From Chryseobacterium caseinilyticum (GTDB lineage: Bacteria > Bacteroidota > Bacteroidia > Flavobacteriales > Weeksellaceae): a DNA stretch of 64,000 bases. Under the pieces are notes generated by a model, which saw only the letters and a program-made list of their open reading frames with translations, had not been told where the DNA came from and searched no databases. Positions 1-9,867 of this stretch are shown piece by piece (position 1 is the first letter of the stretch; every line of letters begins with the position of its first letter). Both the position numbers and the translations under genes were made by a program. Location of the stretch: assembly GCF_014837145.1 (NCBI RefSeq), contig NZ_JACYFS010000002.1, positions 407,024 through 471,023 of the forward strand. Reading direction: 5' to 3'.

Positions 1-802
1 CCAAAGTTCCCTGTACAAAGCTCAATGAACGGATGCTTTTTACTTTTCTCAGCTCTAAATTCAGAATTTTATAAGTGTTATTGTTTAAACGCTCAACTTC
101 CTGATTAGTTAAACCTAAACTTTTAACAATTTCAATATTTCTAAGGCTTTCGGTAGTGCTTCCTGCTAAGTTGGTAGTTTCTGAAACTATGTTTTTCTGA
201 ATTGTTTTTATTCTTTTGCTTAATAGGTTGGTAATAACAGCAATGAAAATAATACCTAAAACGTACACCGGCATAATCGACCAGTGCAAACGAATCGCAT
301 AAATCGAAACGAAAATAATGCTGACCAGAATTCCAAAAAATATGTTGATGAAGTTATTGATAAACTTCACAGAATCCTCACGAACTTTGGTCAAGATAGA
401 AAGTGTTTCACCACTTCTCTGGTCTTCAAATTCCTGGAAAGGCAATCTCATAGAATGTTGTAGACCGTCAGTGAAAATTTTAGCCCCAAATTTTTGAATG
501 ATCACACTTACCACGTAATCCTGAAATGCTTTTGCGATACGGCTGATCATCGCGGTTCCGATTAACAGGCCTAAAAAATAGAAAACACCGTGATAAATAT
601 CCGTTCCGTACAGATATTCATTCAGGTTTCTCGGGATTAATTTTTCCTTATCAAAGTGATTTGGTTGGTTGACCAGTTTATCGAGAATATTTCCGGTAAT
701 CGCCGGAGCAAAAAGTGAAAATACCTGATTGATTGAGGCTAATAACAGCGATGCAATGATCAGCCATTTATATGGTTTTAAATAATTTAGTAGAATTTTC
801 AT
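1..802 (-). CDS. ABC exporter, transmembrane half (5' part of gene)
   Basis: Partial gene running off the left edge; 267 residues are visible from the ATG. It begins MKILLNYLKPYKWLII and holds the six-helix type ABC exporter membrane domain: hydrophobic segments near residues 13-33, 69-88, 147-167 and 170-190, and a conserved-looking QRSGETLSILTKVREDS stretch after them. The ATP-binding domain would lie outside the window. Such proteins pump lipids, peptides or drugs across the inner membrane as dimers; the substrate cannot be told. The start is supported by a TAAATTTG promoter box 19 bases upstream. It is divergent from the CoA-transferase gene. Confidence 0.88.
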   Translation of the reverse strand, partial: MKILLNYLKPYKWLIIASLLLASINQVFSLFAPAITGNILDKLVNQPNHFDKEKLIPRNLNEYLYGTDIYHGVFYFLGLLIGTAMISRIAKAFQDYVVSVIIQKFGAKIFTDGLQHSMRLPFQEFEDQRSGETLSILTKVREDSVKFINNFINIFFGILVSIIFVSIYAIRLHWSIMPVYVLGIIFIAVITNLLSKRIKTIQKNIVSETTNLAGSTTESLRNIEIVKSLGLTNQEVERLNNNTYKILNLELRKVKSIRSLSFVQGTL

Positions 803-821
803 TAGTAAAATTAAAAGCCAA

Positions 822-829
822 CAAATTTA
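822..829 (-). promoter_or_regulatory. Bacteroidota -7 promoter box for the ABC exporter gene
   Basis: On the minus strand this reads TAAATTTG, matching the TAnnTTTG box of Bacteroidota sigma factors, 19 bases before the start codon. No clear TTG -33 element was identified. Confidence 0.5.
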
Positions 830-923
830 CGACAATTTAAGCATCAAAATTTATCATAGGATAAGAAAGAAAAAATTTCATAATTCTGAAAAAATGGCTA
901 ATTTGGCGGGATAAGATTATGGT

Positions 924-1577
924 ATGCTAACGAAAGAACAAATTGCAAAAAGAATTTCAAAAGAAGTAAAAGACGGATATTATGTAAACTTAGGAATCGG
1001 AATCCCAACATTGGTGGCAAATTACGTTCCCGACAATCTTTCGGTAGAATTTCAGAGTGAAAATGGTGTTTTGGGAATGGGACCTTTTCCTTTTGAGGGC
1101 GAAGAAGATGCAGACGTCATCAATGCCGGAAAACAGACGATTACGATTTTGGAAGGTGGTTCATTTTTCGATTCTGCGTTCAGTTTTGGGATGATCAGAA
1201 GCCAGAAAGTAGATTTAACCATCCTTGGAGCAATGGAAGTTTCAGAAAACGGCGACATTGCCAACTGGAAAATTCCTGGAAAAATGGTGAAAGGAATGGG
1301 TGGTGCCATGGATCTCGTAGCTTCAGCTGAAAACATTATTGTAGCGATGATGCACGTCAACAAAGCCGGAGAAAGCAAAATCCTGAAAAAATGTACACTT
1401 CCGCTTACCGGAATTAACTGTGTGAAAAAAGTGGTAACCGAATTGGCAGTTTTAGATGTAACACCCGCAGGATTTAAATTAGTTGAGAGAGCTCCCGGAG
1501 TTTCGGTAGAACATATTATCAAATCAACGGAAGCCGATTTAATTATCGATGGAGAAATTCCTGAAATGCAGTTTTAA
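924..1577 (+). CDS. scoB: CoA-transferase subunit B (3-oxoacid type)
   Basis: Beta subunit of a 3-oxoacid CoA-transferase (succinyl-CoA:acetoacetate type), which moves CoA between acyl groups in ketone-body or short-chain acid metabolism. The 217-residue length is usual for the B subunit. The catalytic glutamate is E46 in the motif QSENGVLG, followed by the glycine-rich GKMVKGMGGAMDLV region. A cytoplasmic alpha/beta subunit pair is needed for activity, but no A subunit lies beside it; the upstream neighbour is a divergent ABC exporter and the gene ends at a strong terminator. The exact acid substrate is not certain. Confidence 0.9.
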   Translation: MLTKEQIAKRISKEVKDGYYVNLGIGIPTLVANYVPDNLSVEFQSENGVLGMGPFPFEGEEDADVINAGKQTITILEGGSFFDSAFSFGMIRSQKVDLTILGAMEVSENGDIANWKIPGKMVKGMGGAMDLVASAENIIVAMMHVNKAGESKILKKCTLPLTGINCVKKVVTELAVLDVTPAGFKLVERAPGVSVEHIIKSTEADLIIDGEIPEMQF

Positions 1578-1596
1578 TGATTTATAAAAATTAAAG

Positions 1597-1631
1597 AAGG
1601 GCGGAAAACAATATTTTTTCGCCCTTTTTTT
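1597..1631 (+). terminator. Rho-independent terminator after scoB
   Basis: AAGGGCG (1597-1603) pairs with CGCCCTT (1620-1626), followed by a run of T. It lies 20 bases after the scoB stop codon. Confidence 0.75.
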
Positions 1632-1849
1632 ATCTAAATTTTAACCAGTTGATTTCATTTTTAGAATCTTTTAAAAAAATCGCAAAAATTTTTTTATTTT
1701 TATATCTAATAGAATTCCAAGCATGAAATTTTCGATTTTTTTTATGTCAAAATCCTGATTTAAATTTTGGACAGCTCCTTTAAAATGGAAGTTTGTGTTT
1801 TTTAACTCAATTTAACGGGAGCTAAACCATTCCTGGGAATTTTAATTAA

Positions 1850-1857
1850 TATCTTTA
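1850..1857 (+). promoter_or_regulatory. Possible -7 box for the TonB receptor gene
   Basis: TATCTTTA resembles the Bacteroidota TAnnTTTG box and lies 17 bases before the receptor ATG. The last base differs from the consensus. The rest of the gap after scoB (1632-1849) is AT-rich with nothing else recognised. Confidence 0.35.
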
Positions 1858-1874
1858 CATCGTAAATCATTTTA

Positions 1875-4208
1875 ATGCAGACATCATCCTTTAAAATTGC
1901 AACTTCTGTAGCTGCAATCTGTTTCAGTACAGTCGTTTTTGCCCAGCAGAATTATTCGGTGAGCGGAACAGTAAAAGATCAGAAAAACGGCGAATTGCTG
2001 ATCGGAGTTTCCGTAAAAGTAGCTCAAGATCCCAGCATTTCAGTCATGGCAAACGAATACGGTTTTTATTCTCTGTCCCTGCCAAAAGGTTCTTATACTT
2101 TACTGGTTTCCAATCCGGGCTTTAAAGATTTTCAGCAGAGCATTACAGTTGAGAATGATTTGAAGCTGAACATTCAGCTAGGTCAGGAAGGCAATGAAAA
2201 AACATCACAGATTGATGAAGTGGTCATTTCGGCCGTTAAAAAAGATAAAAATCTCAGTTCTGCCCAAATGGGAACTGAAACTTTAAGCATTAAACAAATT
2301 GATAAACTCCCTGTTTTGTTTGGTGAAAAAGACGTGATGAAAACCATCCAGCTGTTGCCGGGAATTAAAAGCAACGGTGAGGGGAGCAGTGGTTTTTCCG
2401 TAAGAGGTGGCGCAACAGATCAGAATTTGATTTTACTGGATGAGGCAGCGGTTTACAATGCATCGCATTTGCTCGGATTTTTCAGTACATTCAACAGTGA
2501 TGCTCTGAAAGACGTCAGCATCATCAAAGGAAACAGTCCGGCTCAGTATGGTGGAAGACTTTCGTCTGTTTTGGATGTTAAAATGAAAGACGGAAACAAT
2601 AAAGATTACAACGTCAACGGAGGAATTGGTTTGATCAGCAGCAGATTAAGCGTTGAAGGACCGATTCAGAAAGAAAAATCTTCATTTATCGTATCCGGAA
2701 GACGGACGTATGCGGATGTTTTTCTAAAGGCAACCGATGATTTCAAAGACAGCAAACTGTATTTCTACGATTTAAATTTAAAAGCTAATTATCAGATCAA
2801 CGACAACAACCGACTTTACCTTTCGGGATATTTCGGAAGAGATGTTTTAGGTCTGGGTGATACGTTCTCAACAGACTGGGGAAATACAACGGCGACTTTG
2901 CGCTGGAACAGCATTATCAGCAGTAAATTATTCTCCAATACCTCATTTATCTACAGCAATTACAATTACAATGTTGCCCTGAGCAGCAACAATAATACCT
3001 TCGGCCTCGATTCTAAAATTGAAGACTGGAATCTGAAGCAGGATTTTTCATGGTTTGCAGGAAATAAGCATTCTGTAAAATTTGGTTTACAGTCGATTTA
3101 TCATACGATTACTCCTAGCAGTGCTTCGGGAACGAGTGTAAGCAGTTTCCCGAGAAATCCGAGATACTCATGGGAAAATGCATTGTACATCAATGATGAT
3201 TTTAAAGCAACAGAAAAGCTGACGATTAACTACGGAGCGAGACTGGCAATCTTCTCTGTTTTGGGTGGAGATACTTTTAACACTTATCAAAACGGAGTTT
3301 TAACCGATTCTGAATATTTAGAAAAAGGAAAATTTGGTAAAACTTATGTGAATCTTGAACCAAGAATTACAGCGAATTACAGAATTAACGAAGTGAGCAG
3401 TGTTAAAGGAGGTTATTCCAGAAATACTCAGAATTTACATTTATTAAGCAACAGTGGAAGCGGAAACCCTACCGACCAGTGGATAGGAAGCAGCTACACC
3501 GTAAAACCTGAAATTGCAGACCAGATCAGCGCAGGCTACAGCCGTAATTTCAACAATAATAATTATGAACTGAATGCTGAGGTTTATTATAAATCAATGC
3601 AAAACCAAATCGACTATAAAAACGGTGCACAGATCTCTTTCGATACCGCTGCAGATGTAGAAAGCGAACTTTTATTCGGAAAGGGTAGAGCTTATGGACT
3701 GGAATTAATCGCCAAAAAGAAAAGCGGAAAACTTACAGGATGGATTTCCTATACTTTATCCAAAACCGAAAGACAGATCAACGGCATCAACGATAACGAA
3801 TGGTACGATGCAAGACAGGACAAAACCCACGATCTTTCCGTAGTAGCCACATATCAGCTGAATCCGAAATGGTCTTTCTCAGGATTGTTCCTGTACAGCA
3901 CCGGAAATGCAGTGACTTTCCCAACAGGAAAATATGAACTGAACGGGCAAACCATTTTCCAGTACAGCAGCAGAAACGCAGACAGAATGCCCGCTTATCA
4001 CAGAATGGATCTGAGCGCAACCTATGAACCCATCACAAATAAACGTTGGAAGGGCTCATGGTCGTTCGGTGTTTATAATGTTTACGGAAGAGAAAATGCC
4101 TACACAATTACTTTTGAAGACAATCCGAATAATCCGGGAACGACAAGAGCGATGCAGACTTCACTTTTTAAATGGGTTCCGAACATCACTTATAATTTTA
4201 AATTTTAA
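1875..4208 (+). CDS. TonB-dependent outer-membrane receptor
   Basis: 777 residues. A signal peptide (about residues 1-23, ending FAQQ) is followed by a carboxypeptidase-D-like regulatory domain (about 27-112), a TonB plug (about 127-240, with GFSVRGGATDQNLILLDEA and IIKGNSPAQYGGRLSSVLDV) and a beta-barrel ending in aromatic F777 as expected for BAM insertion. It should import a scarce ligand (iron complex, vitamin or oligomer) across the outer membrane using TonB energy; the ligand is unknown. The next gene, 63 bases on, encodes a DUF4249 lipoprotein, the usual partner of this receptor subtype in Flavobacteriia. Confidence 0.93.
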   Translation: MQTSSFKIATSVAAICFSTVVFAQQNYSVSGTVKDQKNGELLIGVSVKVAQDPSISVMANEYGFYSLSLPKGSYTLLVSNPGFKDFQQSITVENDLKLNIQLGQEGNEKTSQIDEVVISAVKKDKNLSSAQMGTETLSIKQIDKLPVLFGEKDVMKTIQLLPGIKSNGEGSSGFSVRGGATDQNLILLDEAAVYNASHLLGFFSTFNSDALKDVSIIKGNSPAQYGGRLSSVLDVKMKDGNNKDYNVNGGIGLISSRLSVEGPIQKEKSSFIVSGRRTYADVFLKATDDFKDSKLYFYDLNLKANYQINDNNRLYLSGYFGRDVLGLGDTFSTDWGNTTATLRWNSIISSKLFSNTSFIYSNYNYNVALSSNNNTFGLDSKIEDWNLKQDFSWFAGNKHSVKFGLQSIYHTITPSSASGTSVSSFPRNPRYSWENALYINDDFKATEKLTINYGARLAIFSVLGGDTFNTYQNGVLTDSEYLEKGKFGKTYVNLEPRITANYRINEVSSVKGGYSRNTQNLHLLSNSGSGNPTDQWIGSSYTVKPEIADQISAGYSRNFNNNNYELNAEVYYKSMQNQIDYKNGAQISFDTAADVESELLFGKGRAYGLELIAKKKSGKLTGWISYTLSKTERQINGINDNEWYDARQDKTHDLSVVATYQLNPKWSFSGLFLYSTGNAVTFPTGKYELNGQTIFQYSSRNADRMPAYHRMDLSATYEPITNKRWKGSWSFGVYNVYGRENAYTITFEDNPNNPGTTRAMQTSLFKWVPNITYNFKF

Positions 4209-4271
4209 TCGAGATCGCTTTTCAACCTTTAAAAGAAGAACGGTTCTAATTAACCAAAATATAAACTCCTT

Positions 4272-5081
4272 ATGAAAAATATATTTTTAATTATATTGAC
4301 TCTGTTTTTAGTCACTTCCTGCGAAAAAGAAATCGATCTCGACCTCGAAGACCAAAGCGGACAGATCGTGATTGAAGCTAATGTGACAGATCAGGCCGGT
4401 CCTTATACCGTGAAGATTACAAAGTCGGTAGCTTTTACTCAGGCCAATCAATATCCGGCAGTTGAAAACGCACAGGTTGTTTTGAGCGACAATACCGGAC
4501 AGACTGAAACTCTTCAGTACACTGGTAACGGAACTTATCAGACATCTGCTTTTGTCGGGCAACCGGGAAGAACGTATACTCTGAAAATTCAGGCTGAAGG
4601 AAAAGAATATACAGCACAAAGTTCAATGCCTCAGGCAGTCCCTTTCGACAATATTGAGCAGGATTCTTTTTTGGTCGGAGGCGAAACAAGCTATACATTA
4701 TTGCCTGTTTTCACGGATCCGCAGGCTTTAGGGAACCGATATCTTTTTATTTACACTGTAAATAATAATCCCAAAAAATACTTTTCAGAGTTCTCTGATA
4801 ATGTCAACAACGGATTGCCCAATCAAAGACCACTCATTCTTCCGAACGATGACGGCGATAATCCCGATGATGTGAAAGTAGTTGTAGGAGACACGATTCA
4901 TGTAGAAATGCAGTGCATTGATAACAGTGTGTATCTTTTTTATTCAGCGCTTCTGCAGCTTTCCGTAGGCGGTCCCGGTGGTGGAATTACTCCGGCGAAT
5001 CCTCCAAGCAATATCAGCAATGGTGCGTTGGGCTATTTTTCTGCTCATACTGTGAGGGTGAGAAATATTGTGATTAATTGA
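4272..5081 (+). CDS. DUF4249 lipoprotein, partner of the TonB receptor
   Basis: 269 residues with a lipoprotein signal: a hydrophobic leader ending in LVTSC puts the lipidated cysteine at C17. The body matches the DUF4249 pattern seen next to TonB receptors: an N-terminal Ig-like domain (IVIEANVTDQAGPYTVKITK) and conserved FDNIEQDSFL, NRYLFIYTVNN and FFSALLQLS-like stretches, the last seen here as YLFYSALLQLS. The role is unknown, but constant pairing suggests a surface ligand-binding or lid lipoprotein. It is transcribed with the receptor and ends at a shared hairpin terminator. Confidence 0.82.
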   Translation: MKNIFLIILTLFLVTSCEKEIDLDLEDQSGQIVIEANVTDQAGPYTVKITKSVAFTQANQYPAVENAQVVLSDNTGQTETLQYTGNGTYQTSAFVGQPGRTYTLKIQAEGKEYTAQSSMPQAVPFDNIEQDSFLVGGETSYTLLPVFTDPQALGNRYLFIYTVNNNPKKYFSEFSDNVNNGLPNQRPLILPNDDGDNPDDVKVVVGDTIHVEMQCIDNSVYLFYSALLQLSVGGPGGGITPANPPSNISNGALGYFSAHTVRVRNIVIN

Positions 5082-5136
5082 GGTAAGAAGTAAGATGGAA
5101 GTTTGAATTTTACAGATCAATTTTGATTATAAATAC

Positions 5137-5165
5137 AAAAAGCCGAAGTGTCTGCTTCGGCTTTT
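5137..5165. terminator. Bidirectional terminator between convergent genes
   Basis: AAAAGCCGAAG, loop TGTCTG, CTTCGGCTTTT: a perfect stem flanked by A and T runs, so it can stop transcription from the DUF4249 gene (+) and from the quinone-reductase gene (-). Confidence 0.85.
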
Positions 5166-5182
5166 GACATGTTCAAGGGGTT

Positions 5183-5788
5183 TTACAACTTAAAAACCTT
5201 CTTCAGATGCTTCGGATAATTTTCTAATGTTCCTGCAATATCGCCGTCTTTGAAAATATCGAAACAGTTGTAATCCGCCACCACTTCAACACCACAGAAA
5301 CGGTAATTGCTGGTAATCTGAATGAGCGCATCCGCAGTACTTCTGCCTTCAAAAAGAACCTGATTAGGATCATCAAAACTCGCTTTGGGTGCATTCCATG
5401 TTGCGGAAACCATAAATTTTGTGCCATGCATTTTTCCGCCAGTTCCGTACTGTTTGGTTAAATCTTCTCTGGTTCTGCCGTCGCCAGCCAAAAATTTGGC
5501 ACTCAGCAATCCGCTGTTGAAAACTTCGTCCACATATTTCTTATAAATCCACGGTGCACCAAACCAGTTGATGGGCGTTTGCAAAATAATAATGTCGGCC
5601 TGCAAATGTTTTTCAACTTCTTCATCGGCATCATAGCCATCTTCTACTTTGGTTTCCAAAACTTCAAAACCTTCTGACAGAAAAAAAACTTTTGCCTTTT
5701 GGTGGAAAGCATCATTCAGAAGGCCTTCAGACCAGTTTGGATAGTTTAAATGAGTATTGATTAGCAGTACTTTTTTAGCTGAATTCAT
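5183..5788 (-). CDS. NAD(P)H quinone reductase, MdaB-like flavodoxin fold
   Basis: 201 residues, cytoplasmic (no leader). The flavodoxin-like fold starts KKVLLINTHLN, and the MdaB signature appears as LQTPINWFGAPWIYKKYVDE (about residues 70-89), followed by YGTGGKMHGTKFMVSATWNAP in which the glycine loop binds flavin. MdaB enzymes reduce quinones by two electrons with NADPH and protect against oxidative stress. It is the downstream member of a tandem pair, 37 bases after its exported paralogue, and lies near aldo/keto reductase, flavodoxin and AraC genes, suggesting a response to electrophiles or quinones. The substrate is inferred. Confidence 0.88.
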   Translation of the reverse strand: MNSAKKVLLINTHLNYPNWSEGLLNDAFHQKAKVFFLSEGFEVLETKVEDGYDADEEVEKHLQADIIILQTPINWFGAPWIYKKYVDEVFNSGLLSAKFLAGDGRTREDLTKQYGTGGKMHGTKFMVSATWNAPKASFDDPNQVLFEGRSTADALIQITSNYRFCGVEVVADYNCFDIFKDGDIAGTLENYPKHLKKVFKL

Positions 5789-5825
5789 TATGATTTTATT
5801 TGAATATTTTTAATTGATTTTAAAT

Positions 5826-6518
5826 TTAAAGTCCGAATACTTTTTTCAGATATTTTGGATAATTTTCCAGATCTTCTTTGATGTGTTTGTTATGAAAAAC
5901 ATCGTAGCAATAATATCCCGGAAGTACTTCAAAGCCCACGAACGAATAGTTTGAACCGATATTGAACAGCGCGTCATCCGCAGTTTTTCCTTTCCATAAT
6001 TGATTTTTCGGATTGTTGAAACTCTCTTCGGGAGCATTCCAGGTAGCGGAAAGCAGAAACTTTTTACCGTACATTTTTCCGCCGGTTCCATATTGTTTGG
6101 TTGGATCTGTTTCCGAACGACCATCACCGGTTAAAAATTTTTGACTGAACATGGCATTGGTAAAAATCTCGTCAACATATTTTTTGTAAATCCACGGCGT
6201 ATTTTCCCAGTTTACAGGCGTCTGGAGAACGATGATGTCGGCTTGCAGATGTTTTTTCACTTCTTCTTCTACATTATAACCGTCTTCAATTTTCGTTTCC
6301 AAAACTTTGAAATTTTGCGACAGAAAAAATGCTTTGGCCTGATCATAAAATGCCTCGTTCAGCTTGCCTTCAGAAAAACCTTTGTACGTTAAATGCGCAT
6401 TGAGTAATAAAACCGTTTGCTGTTTATTGTTGTCTTTTGCAGCCTTGTTTTGAGCACTGATTTTTGTGCCGAATGATAACATTGTTAAAATGGTTATCAA
6501 TATAATTTTTCCCTTCAT
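5826..6518 (-). CDS. Exported MdaB-like quinone reductase paralogue
   Basis: 230 residues. Residues about 30-230 align along their length with the adjacent 201-residue MdaB-like protein (LQTPVNWENTPWIYKKYVDE, YGTGGKMYGKKFLLSATWNA). It has an added hydrophobic leader, MKGKIILITILTMLSFG, with a cleavage-like ISAQ at about 23. It therefore looks like a periplasmic or secreted version made by tandem duplication, which is odd because flavin and NAD(P)H are normally cytoplasmic. A TACCTTTG promoter box lies 22 bases upstream of the start. Export is a prediction from the leader only. Confidence 0.82.
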   Translation of the reverse strand: MKGKIILITILTMLSFGTKISAQNKAAKDNNKQQTVLLLNAHLTYKGFSEGKLNEAFYDQAKAFFLSQNFKVLETKIEDGYNVEEEVKKHLQADIIVLQTPVNWENTPWIYKKYVDEIFTNAMFSQKFLTGDGRSETDPTKQYGTGGKMYGKKFLLSATWNAPEESFNNPKNQLWKGKTADDALFNIGSNYSFVGFEVLPGYYCYDVFHNKHIKEDLENYPKYLKKVFGL

Positions 6519-6540
6519 ATTTTTATTTAAAATGATAGGA

Positions 6541-6548
6541 CAAAGGTA
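6541..6548 (-). promoter_or_regulatory. -7 promoter box for the quinone-reductase pair
   Basis: Minus strand reads TACCTTTG, a match to TAnnTTTG, 22 bases before the start of the exported paralogue. The 37-base spacing implies both reductases share this transcript. Confidence 0.5.
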
Positions 6549-6650
6549 AAAGCTTGTATTCCTTCACACGGAAACAGATTACTACAAAAAAAGAAACAAA
6601 TTACTGATAACTGAAAACGCCTTTTTTGGAGACGTTTATTTTATATTTAT

Positions 6651-6734
6651 TTGGGCAGCTTAATCCGCCTTCCGTTCCCGCTTTTTTGCTCTTCGTTCCT
6701 CATCACAAAAAGAGCTTCACTCAAGTCGGGCTGC
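6651..6734. repeat. Dispersed hairpin element, family 2, copy 1
   Basis: Starts TTGGGCAGC and ends GGGCTGC, with TCCGCCTTCCGTTCCCGC just inside the left end and CACTCAAGTCGGGCTGC at the right. The ends can pair (GCAGC/GCTGC), as can the inner GCTCTT/AAGAGC. A second copy lies at 58173-58295 with different inner sequence. No coding content. Confidence 0.6.
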
Positions 6735-6750
6735 AAAACACAACATTCAC

Positions 6751-7617
6751 TCAATTCCTATTCATCGCCTGTAATCGGAATTCTTTCGGCGAAAGACTGA
6801 CCTGTTTTTTAAAGAATTTAGAAAAGTAATTCGGGTATTCAAATCCCAATTCGTAAGCCACTTCAGTGGTATTCATTTTTTGATTTTCCAGCAGTAATTC
6901 TTTGGCTTTTTTAATGACAAAATCGTGGATGTTTTCCAGAGCCGATTTCTGCGTGAAATGTTTCACAATATCGCCAAGATAATTCGCCGTCAAACCCAGT
7001 TTGTCTGCAAAATACTGCACATTCGGTAGCTGCGAAACTGGCTGATTATAATAATCGATGATGCTTTGCTGAAAATCGGTAACGATGTGATTGTACTGTT
7101 TCGGATCGGTGGAAAACTGTCTTTTATAAAATGCCTCTACTAACGAAACCAACACGTTAACATAAGAAAGCAACACATTGAAATTGCGTTTTTCACTTTC
7201 GTAATATTTCATCATCAGTTTAAAAACGGCAGAAATTTCTTCCACTTCTTCGCTCGTTAAATACAAAGCTTCGTGTTGCCCGTAATCCAGATATGTTTTG
7301 AATAAATATCTGTTTTCTTCAATGAATTTCTTTGAAAGTTGCAGGTACATACCTTCGTACGTTGGCTCCACATCCCAGCCTTCATCAACCACCATATCTG
7401 GACTGTTAAAAAAGACCGCCGTAATTGGTTTTGAGTCTGGTGTATTTCTATTTTTAAGATTTATTTTAAATGAAATCCTGTAAAAATCCACCGCAATCGC
7501 CTCTGACTTCGACAACATATTTGGTGGGTCGTAAAATCCAACGTCAATGTCATTGTCTAAAGGTTTTGGCAAACCAAGGTAATCGTTGTAGGCAGTGAAG
7601 TCTTTGAAAAGTTTCAT
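6751..7617 (-). CDS. AraC-family transcriptional regulator
   Basis: 288 residues. An N-terminal ligand-sensing domain of about 180 residues is followed by the two helix-turn-helix AraC DNA-binding domain (about 190-285), ending in the family signature VAYELGFEYPNYFSKFFKKQ and SLSPKEFR. It lies between the flavodoxin/aldo-keto reductase pair and the two MdaB-like genes, all on the same strand, so it probably controls this redox block. The start is fixed by a TACCTTTG box only 4 bases before the ATG, which would give an almost leaderless transcript. The inducer is unknown. Confidence 0.9.
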   Translation of the reverse strand: MKLFKDFTAYNDYLGLPKPLDNDIDVGFYDPPNMLSKSEAIAVDFYRISFKINLKNRNTPDSKPITAVFFNSPDMVVDEGWDVEPTYEGMYLQLSKKFIEENRYLFKTYLDYGQHEALYLTSEEVEEISAVFKLMMKYYESEKRNFNVLLSYVNVLVSLVEAFYKRQFSTDPKQYNHIVTDFQQSIIDYYNQPVSQLPNVQYFADKLGLTANYLGDIVKHFTQKSALENIHDFVIKKAKELLLENQKMNTTEVAYELGFEYPNYFSKFFKKQVSLSPKEFRLQAMNRN

Positions 7618-7621
7618 ATTA

Positions 7622-7629
7622 CAAAGGTA
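7622..7629 (-). promoter_or_regulatory. -7 promoter box 4 bases before an AraC start codon
   Basis: Minus strand: TACCTTTG, then TAAT, then ATG. With transcription usually beginning a few bases after this box, the mRNA would start at or next to the start codon. Confidence 0.55.
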
Positions 7630-7714
7630 TAAAATTGAAATTCTGTTAATTTAAATCAGCTTATCAAACGCAAAATTCTCATTTTAAGCAGGGTCTGGAT
7701 TTTTAATACTCACA

Positions 7715-8332
7715 CTACTTTTTATTTGACTTAAAATTGATTTTTTTAAGCCATTTTTCCACTTCTTCCCGAACTTTTCTTTCTTTTTTGCCCTTCATTA
7801 CAAACAAAACCCCATCACGCTCTTTCCCGCCTTCTACAGAAAATCCTTCCAGAATTTTTGAATTCGGAGCTAATTCTTTTACAGTTTCAAAACTGCTTCC
7901 TGCGCCATAACCTGCGTTGGTATTGAAAGGAATAATGGTTTTGCCTTTTAAATCATATTCTTTCAGAAAACTTTTCACCGGTGGTGGCAGTTTCATTCCC
8001 CAGGTCGGAAAACCAATGAAGACAACATCGTACTTTTCGATGCTGTCGATTTTTGTTTTGAGTTTTGGAAGAAAATCGGTTTCATTTTCCTTTTGAACCT
8101 GTTCTACAATTTTTTTATAATCTTCGGGATAGGGATTTTCCAGTTCCAGTTCAACCAAATTTCCTCCAACGCTTTGGTGAATCATTTCGGCAACGGCTTT
8201 CGTATTTTTGGTTCTTGATAAATAAACAATTAAAATGTTTTTTGCATTCCTATTTTCCTGAGCTTTTGCACAACCGGACATCATTAGCAATGAGAATATG
8301 ATTACAGTTAAATTTTTAATTTTTAAAATCAT
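7715..8332 (-). CDS. Flavodoxin-like lipoprotein
   Basis: 205 residues with a lipobox (LLMMSGC, C21), so it is probably lipid-anchored outside the cytoplasm. Residues about 30-195 form a flavodoxin domain: ILIVYLSRTKNTKAVAEMI carries the phosphate-binding SRTKNT loop for FMN, and FIGFPTWGMKLPPPVKSFL and PFNTNAGYGAGSSFETV match the flavin-contacting loops of the flavodoxin_4 group. The role is probably electron transfer or quinone reduction. It starts 11 bases after the aldo/keto reductase stop codon, so the two are one operon. An exported flavodoxin domain is unusual but recurrent in Bacteroidota. Confidence 0.85.
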   Translation of the reverse strand: MILKIKNLTVIIFSLLMMSGCAKAQENRNAKNILIVYLSRTKNTKAVAEMIHQSVGGNLVELELENPYPEDYKKIVEQVQKENETDFLPKLKTKIDSIEKYDVVFIGFPTWGMKLPPPVKSFLKEYDLKGKTIIPFNTNAGYGAGSSFETVKELAPNSKILEGFSVEGGKERDGVLFVMKGKKERKVREEVEKWLKKINFKSNKK

Positions 8333-8343
8333 ACTTCATTGTT

Positions 8344-9378
<1,035 letters not shown>

Positions 9379-9607
9379 TCAAAAATTCAAAATTCATTAC
9401 TCCTGTTATGATAGCGGAACTCTCAAGCCTGTGATTTCTCCAAAATATCTTTCTCATATTATATACGAAACACATTGTGTGATGCAAAAGAAATTTTTAG
9501 TGAATGATCGTTTTTGATTTTACAAATGTCTGATGAATTGATTGGTGTTCTGTTATACAGATTACTGCTTCTTCTACCATTATTACTGATGTTCGCTCTC
9601 TGCGTAA

Positions 9608-9760
9608 GGGATAGAAACGGCATCCTTTTTTGTTTTTCTGCGCTGGCTCCTGAAAGGCTCAGCCTAAAATTGCTTTGGCAAAAACAAAAAAGATATAGAG
9701 GATAGCCCGACCCGCTTGCATCTTATGGGTTTGTGCGCCGGAGGATGCAAAGGGATACGC
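9608..9760. repeat. Hairpin repeat, possible diverged family 2 relative
   Basis: TTTTTTGTTTTT (9626-9637) is perfectly complementary to AAAAACAAAAAA (9680-9691). The segment is flanked by AGGGATAGAAACGG on the left and AGGGATACGCCCGAA on the right, and contains TAGCCCGACCCGC, recalling the GTCGGGCTGC end of family 2 in the other orientation. A second stem, TTGCATC/GGATGCAA, follows. The link to family 2 is tentative. Confidence 0.4.
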
Positions 9761-9840
9761 CCGAATGATACAGATTACGGATTTTCTTACCATTTTTACT
9801 GATTTGGACGGTTAACTGTAAATCATTGATTTCTATTGTC

Positions 9841-9848
9841 TAATTTTG
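9841..9848 (+). promoter_or_regulatory. -7 promoter box for the AraC gene
   Basis: TAATTTTG fits TAnnTTTG, 19 bases before the ATG at 9868. Confidence 0.45.
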
Positions 9849-9867
9849 TTTTATAAAATCAAAAAAG

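Noticed and set aside
1052..1522. Open frame opposite scoB and many similar frames opposite large genes
   Set aside because: Reverse-strand shadows of well-supported genes, lacking domain signals.
6626..6829. 67-codon open frame on the plus strand
   Set aside because: Covers a family 2 repeat and the end of the AraC gene; no support as a gene.
9514..9705. 63-codon open frame
   Set aside because: Leucine run from low-complexity DNA overlapping a hairpin repeat; no recognised protein features or binding site.
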